Origin: an uncultured Bacteroidota bacterium | GTDB taxonomy: Bacteria > Bacteroidota > Bacteroidia > Bacteroidales > SZUA-534 | DNA: 6,942 nucleotides | Assembly (NCBI GenBank): GCA_937899145.1 | Contig: CALBPW010000528.1 | Span: 1 to 6,942 of the forward strand | Direction: 5' to 3' | Shown: positions 1 through 4,229 of the stretch, in pieces | Numbering within the stretch: position 1 is the stretch's first letter | Layout: each line of letters starts with the position of its first letter | Notes under the pieces: model-generated | Told to the model about the DNA's origin: nothing | What the model saw: only the letters and a program-made list of their open reading frames with translations | Database searches by the model: none | Made by a program: the position numbers and the translations under genes

Positions 1-248
1 TCTTTGGAGTTGGTCGGCAATGGGAAAATAGCTTGCTGAGAGTGGATTTTTAAGGGAGGACTACCTATTTGTTTTGCGGCCTCATCAACTCGCGCAAAAA
101 ACTCTTCGCGCGGCATTTCGGCAGGGTCTGTTTGTTTTTCAGCGGCCAAACGTTCTAAATATTTTTCAGCGCGTTTCATTAGGTTTTTGTCGTCGGCAAT
201 AATGCTCATATTGCGCCAAATTTTGGTGTTTATTTGTGCTATAGTCAT
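1..248 (-). CDS. Antitoxin-like small protein, partial (runs off left edge)
   Basis: The frame is open from an ATG at 248-246 to the window edge, giving 82 codons and no stop. The N-terminal half (MTIAQINTKIWRNMSIIADD, then KNLMKRAEKYLERLAAEK and MPREEFFARVDEA) resembles, from memory, short Bacteroidota proteins often encoded next to RelE/ParE-like toxins and treated as type II antitoxins. They share an 'IADD..L..KA..YL..L' start and a 'M..EEFFARVDEA' block. After about residue 60 the protein becomes proline- and glutamine-containing (IGSPPLKIHSQQ...) and no longer resembles what I recall of the family. The tail may therefore be diverged or the result of a rearrangement. The start at codon 1 fits the family better than the internal Met14. 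No toxin gene is visible; it would lie beyond the left edge, downstream of this gene. The terminator at 411-447 separates it from the OmpA-like gene, so it needs its own promoter. The reading frame is quite sure; the antitoxin role is only a resemblance. Confidence 0.5.
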   Translation of the reverse strand, partial: MTIAQINTKIWRNMSIIADDKNLMKRAEKYLERLAAEKQTDPAEMPREEFFARVDEAAKQIGSPPLKIHSQQAIFPLPTNSK

Positions 249-264
249 ATCAGTTTTGTTTTTA

Positions 265-308
265 CAAACCTTTCTGAAATACAGCGAGTTTTTTTTGACA
301 ACGGTCAA
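265..308 (-). promoter_or_regulatory. Candidate promoter and operator for the antitoxin-like gene
   Basis: Read on the minus strand, positions 272-265 are AAGGTTTG, one mismatch from the Bacteroidota -7 consensus TAnnTTTG, and lie 16 bases before the ATG at 248. No well-spaced -33 TTG was found: the nearest has a 26-base spacer. Just upstream, 295-308 is a perfect inverted repeat, TTGACaacgGTCAA, with 5-bp arms. Type II antitoxins commonly repress their own operon by binding such palindromes. That role is inferred from position only. Confidence 0.25.
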
Positions 309-410
309 CAGAGCAAGAGGTTTAACCAATTTTACCCGAAATAAACCGATGTGAAATATTTTTATGATTTAAATTCTGATAAAATCTATGTTCAATTGGT
401 TTGTGTCTAA

Positions 411-447
411 TAAAAAAGCCGACCCGCAAGGCGAATCGGCTTTTTTA
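411..447 (-). terminator. Rho-independent terminator of the OmpA-like lipoprotein gene
   Basis: A6-GCCGA at 412-422 pairs perfectly with TCGGC-T6 at 436-446, and T411/A447 can extend the stem by one pair. The loop region contains a smaller CGC/GCG stem (425-427 with 431-433). On the minus strand it lies about 18 bases after the stop codon at 465 and ends in a U-tract. Because the arms are A6 and T6, it would also work on the plus strand, where no gene is seen to need it. Confidence 0.9.
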
Positions 448-464
448 ATGATTTTAATGTTCAC

Positions 465-2201
465 TTATTTTGCAACGCTTTTGAAATCAGCGTCATCAGC
501 ATATTGGGCAAATTCAATATCTTTTGCTGCGTAAGCGCCAAGTGACGCGTCTTTTTCAACTGCAACTTTAAGGTTGTTTACAATGCCGTCTTTGTCTTGT
601 TTACGGGCACTGATAACAGCTTTCAGGTAAGCAATTTTCGGGTCGTTTTGGTCTTCAATCTTGTTCAAGATACCAAGTGACGCGTCAAATACATCAGCAT
701 TTTTGGTGTTTGAGTAGTTAAGAAGTTTAGCCAAAGCCCAGTTGAACGATTCAAATTTGCTTGCTACATAAAGGTTAAGAGCAGCTTCGTAATCGCCTTT
801 TTGAGTTAATATGACAGCTTGGTTGTAGCTAACTTCGTCGCCTGCGCCTGCTGCTGCATCATAGTATTCTTTTGCTGCTGCAGCGTCGCCTTCAGCGTAT
901 GCGCATGCGCCAAGGTTGTTCAATACTGTTGTATTGCTTGCGTCAATGCCTTTTGCTTTCTCAAATGCTGCTTTTGCATCGGCAATGTTACCCATCAAGT
1001 AGTTGATATGGCCAACATTGTTGATTGTTCTCCAGTCGTCGGCATATTTGTCAGCTGCTTTTTTGTAGATTGAAAGTTTTTCTGCGTTATCTTCAGTAAG
1101 TGTAGCTGCGTAAAGCATTTCTTCTACTGTAAGTTCGCCATCTGAAGCAATTAATTCTTTGATTTCTTCGTCAGAGTGTCCGATTATTGCAATGTTTACA
1201 GATAATTTGGAACGACGGAGTTGGGGAAGAATCTTGTCAGCAATTTCTTCGTATGCGGCTGAAATGTTTTTGATTTCTTTTTCGCGAACAACAGGGTCAG
1301 AGTACATTGAAAGAACACGAAGAATAAGTTCTTTGTCTTGAATATCAGATTGTTGCATTAAAGTTTTGAAACCGTCCCAGTCTTCAGCCAACGATGTTTT
1401 GCTATATACCGAATCGGCCGCTTTGATTTTTGCTTTTTTAAGTTCTTGTTGAAAGAATTTGGCTGAGTTGTTCATACGGTTAGCAGCCAATTTGTCGTTA
1501 AGCGATTCTTCGCCATCAGGTGAAGCGTAAGCTGAAATGGTAATGCCTTTAATTTCTTTACCATCGGCTGCCGCGCTCTTAATAAATTGTTGAAGTGCTG
1601 CCACTTCGTCTTTCTTCAACTCTTTGCTGCTGATGTCAGCTTTGTTGATAACGAAGAACAATGTCGCGCCTTTTTCGTCGGTTGTGATACGTTGGAATTT
1701 GTCGGCTGCAGCAATTGTTTTTGCGTCTTTTTCAAGCAACAAAGCGGTTGACATGACACCGTCAGCCACTTTATTGTCTGGCAATATGAGTGATTTGCCT
1801 TTCATTGTGGCTTTTGCAACTACAAATAGTTCTGCATTGCGCATACCTTCTTCAAATGCGACTTTTGCAGCATTTAAAGTGAAAGTTCCGCCATTTGCAA
1901 AACTGCAAACTTCGTTGTTTGCTTGAACTTTCTCTCCTTGAATGGTTTTTGACGGGAATGATTTTTCGCCACCTTCATATTTCAACACTGGGGTTAATTC
2001 CAAGGTTACACCAGCAATGAAGTACTTTGGAGGGAATGTGACTTTCATTTCCATTTCAACACTGTCGCCGTGCATCTCAAGCACTTTAGGATTCACATCA
2101 TACTGTACTTGTTTGGCCATATCTGCCATTTTCTGCATACCACCGCAAGCGGTCAAAGCCAAAACGCAAGATGCTAAAATACAAACGTTTACCTTTTTCA
2201 T
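465..2201 (-). CDS. Outer-membrane-type lipoprotein with OmpA-like domain and TPR repeats
   Basis: This 578-residue protein has a lipoprotein signal peptide: charged MKK, hydrophobic core, and lipobox L16-T17-A18-C19. It is thus expected to be acylated at Cys19 and exported to the envelope. Residues about 30-160 form a domain I recall from Bacteroidales OmpA-type lipoproteins (VTFPPKYF, TPVLKYEGGEK). An OmpA-like domain follows at about 178-342, with the ASPDG...N..LA..R signature at 226-242 and a closing LRRSKLSVNI block. It is longer than a classic OmpA domain because of an insert with EDWDGF at 273-278 and an alpha-helical stretch. Residues about 389-480 contain two to three TPR-like helical repeats (for example 391-424), typical of protein-protein interaction. 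The Asp that binds diaminopimelate in classic OmpA domains aligns with Ser227, while the Arg (R242) is kept, so peptidoglycan binding is uncertain. It is alone in its transcription unit, with its own promoter, a structured leader and a strong terminator. Likely role: envelope structure or scaffolding; the exact function is unknown. Confidence 0.9.
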   Translation of the reverse strand: MKKVNVCILASCVLALTACGGMQKMADMAKQVQYDVNPKVLEMHGDSVEMEMKVTFPPKYFIAGVTLELTPVLKYEGGEKSFPSKTIQGEKVQANNEVCSFANGGTFTLNAAKVAFEEGMRNAELFVVAKATMKGKSLILPDNKVADGVMSTALLLEKDAKTIAAADKFQRITTDEKGATLFFVINKADISSKELKKDEVAALQQFIKSAAADGKEIKGITISAYASPDGEESLNDKLAANRMNNSAKFFQQELKKAKIKAADSVYSKTSLAEDWDGFKTLMQQSDIQDKELILRVLSMYSDPVVREKEIKNISAAYEEIADKILPQLRRSKLSVNIAIIGHSDEEIKELIASDGELTVEEMLYAATLTEDNAEKLSIYKKAADKYADDWRTINNVGHINYLMGNIADAKAAFEKAKGIDASNTTVLNNLGACAYAEGDAAAAKEYYDAAAGAGDEVSYNQAVILTQKGDYEAALNLYVASKFESFNWALAKLLNYSNTKNADVFDASLGILNKIEDQNDPKIAYLKAVISARKQDKDGIVNNLKVAVEKDASLGAYAAKDIEFAQYADDADFKSVAK

Positions 2202-2290
2202 AATAGTAATTAAAATTTAATAATTTTTTGCTAAACTTATTATTGGCACAAGCAAAATCACTTGTACTCAATGCTTTTTTGCTATTGAGG
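2202..2290 (-). promoter_or_regulatory. Structured 5' leader of the OmpA-like lipoprotein mRNA
   Basis: If transcription starts just after the -7 element at 2293-2300, the leader is about 88 nt. Hairpin 1 (2267-2289) pairs CTCAATGC with GCTATTGAG around a six-base homopolymer loop with one bulged base, and would lie at the very 5' end of the RNA. Hairpin 2 (2248-2265) has arms ACAAG/CTTGT and an 8-base loop. The remaining stretch up to the ATG is almost pure A/T, has no Shine-Dalgarno sequence, and should be unstructured for ribosome access. A second, weaker -7-like octamer (TAAGTTTA, minus strand of 2232-2239) could give a shorter leader. The pairings are visible in the sequence; their function is inferred. 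Confidence 0.5.
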
Positions 2291-2292
2291 GT

Positions 2293-2321
2293 CAAAAATA
2301 ATAAAATTCATTTATTTCCAA
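2293..2321 (-). promoter_or_regulatory. Bacteroidota-type promoter for the OmpA-like lipoprotein
   Basis: On the minus strand, 2300-2293 is TATTTTTG, a perfect TAnnTTTG -7 element. A -33-type TTG lies at 2321-2319 with an 18-base spacer, slightly below the usual 19-21. It lies between the dciA-like stop (2357) and the lipoprotein start (2201). This explains independent expression downstream of recF-dciA, where no clear terminator is visible. Confidence 0.55.
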
Positions 2322-2356
2322 CTTTATTAACAAATAATTTATGCATTATCGGTTTT

Positions 2357-2647
2357 TTATCTGAAAATGATGTTGCTGATTACGTTTCCGCCTGCTGCAG
2401 CATTCAGTTCTACAAGCAGTTTGCCTTTGGCAAGCAGCAGCTCGTTGCGCACTACCGACGAGTCAATAAACACAAATAATGTGCGGTCTTTTATATAGAT
2501 ATTGTTTGTTTTTGAGGCGATGAATGGCCCCACCATTGGTTCCCATGCGGCAATTAGGCGCGATTCGTCAACTTTTTGGCGCAATTTCATTTCGTCAATC
2601 CATAGCGATATTGCATCTCCGATTGTTGATGTTGTCTGGCGTCGCAT
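2357..2647 (-). CDS. dciA: DUF721/DciA-family protein, probable replicative helicase loader/operator
   Basis: This 96-residue protein has the DUF721 (DciA) layout. An N-terminal helix ends in LIAAWEPMVGPFIASKT (about 31-47), with the conserved Trp35 and the G-x-x-x-A/S-x-x-T pattern. Strands follow (NIYIKDRTLFVFIDSS, 49-64), then a helix starting VVRNELLLAKGKLL, and a closing strand (ISNIIFR). This is essentially the bare KH-like domain, shorter than many proteobacterial DciA proteins, as is usual in Bacteroidota. DciA proteins interact with the replicative helicase DnaB and help load it in bacteria lacking DnaC/DnaI. The ATG follows the recF stop as TAA-A-ATG, so expression is probably coupled to recF. 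The neighbour supports a DNA replication/repair role. Family membership is fairly sure; loader function here is by analogy, and older annotations would call it a DUF721 protein. Confidence 0.8.
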   Translation of the reverse strand: MRRQTTSTIGDAISLWIDEMKLRQKVDESRLIAAWEPMVGPFIASKTNNIYIKDRTLFVFIDSSVVRNELLLAKGKLLVELNAAAGGNVISNIIFR

Positions 2648-2648
2648 T

Positions 2649-3752
2649 TTACATAAGTGTTAGAATGTTGTTTTTTAGGTGATAGTGCCGATGTTCGCCT
2701 CCAACCTTCTCCAATATTAATTTTATGCGGCTTGAGCTGGTGTCGGTAATAAATATTTGTCCAAAGTTGTTTTGAGCTACAAGGTTTACAATTTGCTCAA
2801 CCCGATGTTGGTCAAGTTTATCAAAAATATCGTCGAGCAAAAGAATTGGTTTTCTGCCGCAAAGTTGGTTAATGTATTCAAAATGAGCAAGTTTCATTGC
2901 TATCAAGTATGTTTTTTGTTGTCCTTGCGAGCCTAATCGTTTTATTTGCAAGCCGCTCATTCCAAGTTCAAGATCGTCTTTGTGCACGCCAAAGTTTGTG
3001 TAGCGTGTTGTTAAATCGATGCTGCGATTTTCTTTAAGCAGTTGCGCTAAAGGTTTTTCGTCGATTGCTGTTTGATAAACCAATGTTACTTTTTCTTTGC
3101 CTTGCGATATTATGTCGAAATATTTTTGGAATATTGGTTCGATTTCGGCTATGAAATTTTTGCGTTTCTGATAGATAAATTGCCCGGATTCAGCAAGTTG
3201 GTCATCGTAAACTTGTAGTATTTCTTCGTCAATCTGCCAAGTTTGCGGTGTTTCTTTAAGCAGATGGTTGCGCTGTGCAAGAATCTTTATATATTTCTGA
3301 TACTGATACAGATACTCTTTGTCGAACTGTGAGATTATGCCATCAATGAATTTCCGGCGTTCGTCGCTGCCACCAATTATTAAGTTGATGTCGTAAGGCG
3401 ATATCATAACAAGCGGAATCAGCCCAATGTGGTCGGCAAAGCGTTCGTACTCTTTTTTGTTGCGCTTGAAGCGTTTGCGCTTGCCGGGTTCAAATCCGCA
3501 ATAAATCTCGGTTTGCTCGCCATCAAAGTCATAGTTGCCTTGAACAATAAAAAATTGTTCGCCGTGCTTTATGTTTTGCGAATCGATGCCTGTGAAAAAA
3601 CTTTTGCAGAACGACAAATAATAAATGGCATCAAGAATGTTGGTTTTGCCTTCGCCGTTATCGCCTGTAATACAGTTAATTCGCGACGAAAAATCGACAT
3701 CAAGCGTTTGATAGTTTTTGAAATTGGTAAGTGTAAGATGTTGCAAACTCAT
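2649..3752 (-). CDS. recF: DNA replication and repair protein RecF
   Basis: RecF is an SMC/ABC-type ATPase that acts with RecO and RecR to load RecA on gapped single-stranded DNA and to help restart stalled forks. All hallmarks are present in 367 residues, the usual length: an N-terminal strand LTLTNFKNY (6-14), Walker A GDNGEGKT (30-37), the family segment GSDERRKFID (128-137), GVHKDD (255-260, the usual GPHRDD position), signature motif LGSQGQQKT (273-281), and Walker B with D-loop ILLLDDIFDKLD (303-314), followed by ITDT (335-338). The ATG at 3752 gives the canonical N-terminus and there is no alternative nearby Met. It is the first gene of a two-gene unit with the dciA-like gene, one base apart. 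It is not next to dnaA/dnaN here, in contrast to many other bacteria. Its -7 promoter element lies only four bases before the ATG. Confidence 0.97.
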   Translation of the reverse strand: MSLQHLTLTNFKNYQTLDVDFSSRINCITGDNGEGKTNILDAIYYLSFCKSFFTGIDSQNIKHGEQFFIVQGNYDFDGEQTEIYCGFEPGKRKRFKRNKKEYERFADHIGLIPLVMISPYDINLIIGGSDERRKFIDGIISQFDKEYLYQYQKYIKILAQRNHLLKETPQTWQIDEEILQVYDDQLAESGQFIYQKRKNFIAEIEPIFQKYFDIISQGKEKVTLVYQTAIDEKPLAQLLKENRSIDLTTRYTNFGVHKDDLELGMSGLQIKRLGSQGQQKTYLIAMKLAHFEYINQLCGRKPILLLDDIFDKLDQHRVEQIVNLVAQNNFGQIFITDTSSSRIKLILEKVGGEHRHYHLKNNILTLM

Positions 3753-3756
3753 GATG

Positions 3757-3764
3757 CAAAGATA
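3757..3764 (-). promoter_or_regulatory. -7 promoter element of recF, nearly abutting the start codon
   Basis: On the minus strand, 3764-3757 reads TATCTTTG, a perfect TAnnTTTG element. Only CATC separates it from the ATG at 3752. A convincing -33 TTTG is not seen at 19-21 bases; that zone runs into the inverted repeat at 3781-3803 (a TTAG occurs with a 17-base spacer). If used, transcription would begin at or within a few bases of the ATG. Confidence 0.5.
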
Positions 3765-3780
3765 ATGAAATTGGCGATAA

Positions 3781-3803
3781 GCTAATAGTAGTCAGCTATT
3801 AGC
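3781..3803. repeat. Intergenic inverted repeat (8-bp arms)
   Basis: GCTAATAG (3781-3788) and CTATTAGC (3796-3803) are perfect inverted arms around a 7-base loop. There is no T-tract on either side, so a classical terminator is unlikely. On the minus strand the pentamer GCTGA occurs twice just before or within it, which gives the impression of a fragment of a dispersed intergenic repeat. It also overlaps the place where a -33 element for recF would be expected. A separate 10-bp palindrome GTTGGCCAAC lies at 3821-3830, four bases after the HMA gene stop. Confidence 0.55.
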
Positions 3804-3833
3804 ATTCAGCGTCAGGTTAGGTTGGCCAACATT

Positions 3834-4190
3834 CTATTTTGTCCTTTTTGTTTTGCTGCTTTTGGGCTTTGCGGCTTGCGATGTTGTGTTTTTAGGTTTT
3901 TCTTCAACTGTGTAGTTCAATTTTTCGATGGCTTGTTTTAGTGTGGCAGAGGTGGTTTTGCGCTTGTCGTAAACCAAAGTAACGGTTTTGTCGGCTAAGT
4001 TGACATTCAAGTTTTTAACTCCTTTTTCAAATTGCAGGGTGTTTTCAATTTTTTTCTTGCAATTGTCGCAATGCATTGACACAACAAAAGTTGCGGTATC
4101 TTGTGTCGCTTTTTTAACTTTTTGTGCTTTTGCGGGAACTGATAAGCAAAATACTGCGCATGCCATTAAAATCAGATTTTTTGTTTTCAT
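3834..4190 (-). CDS. Secreted heavy-metal-associated (HMA) domain protein
   Basis: From the ATG at 4190 the product is 118 residues. A signal peptide (MKTKNLILMACAVFCLSVPAKA, about 1-22) has a likely cut before Gln23, giving a periplasmic or exported protein. Residues about 32-97 match the HMA ferredoxin-like fold, with the metal-binding motif M39-H-C41-D-N-C44, a following amphipathic helix (KKKIENTLQFEKGV), strands VKNLNVNLADKTVTLVYD, and a second helix ending KLNYTVEE. Such domains bind Cu(I) or other soft metals through the two cysteines. The last ~20 residues are a Lys/Thr/Ser-rich basic tail. An in-frame TTG at 4220 would add ten residues and bury the signal peptide, so the ATG is preferred. 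The gene starts 39 bases after the TonB-dependent receptor stop and is probably co-transcribed with it, which points to joint metal handling. The metal itself cannot be read from the sequence. Confidence 0.88.
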   Translation of the reverse strand: MKTKNLILMACAVFCLSVPAKAQKVKKATQDTATFVVSMHCDNCKKKIENTLQFEKGVKNLNVNLADKTVTLVYDKRKTTSATLKQAIEKLNYTVEEKPKNTTSQAAKPKSSKTKRTK

Positions 4191-4229
4191 AAAAGTGTAT
4201 TTGAAGTTAATATTTTCCAATTTTTTCTC

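Noticed and set aside
819..2220. Several plus-strand open frames of 60-100 codons opposite the OmpA-like gene
   Set aside because: Cys/Val/Phe-rich or Ser-rich compositions are typical of antisense translation of an Ala/Lys/Glu-rich gene, and they have no promoters or family features.
2098..2295. 65-codon minus-strand frame overlapping the start of the OmpA-like gene
   Set aside because: It covers the leader and signal-peptide region in another frame, has no recognisable domain, and is better explained by the structured 5' leader and the lipoprotein gene.
2302..2356. Possible terminator after the dciA-like gene
   Set aside because: There are only weak A/T-rich pairings (around ATAATGCATAAATTATT) with no G/C stem followed by a T-tract, so no terminator is called.
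3429..3785. 118-codon plus-strand frame opposite the start of recF
   Set aside because: It is antisense to the conserved Walker A half of recF and matches no family. The real gene on the other strand is unmistakable.
4188..4220. Longer HMA protein starting at a TTG codon at 4220
   Set aside because: It would place ten residues in front of a textbook signal peptide. The ATG at 4190 gives a proper export signal and a normal gap to the receptor gene.
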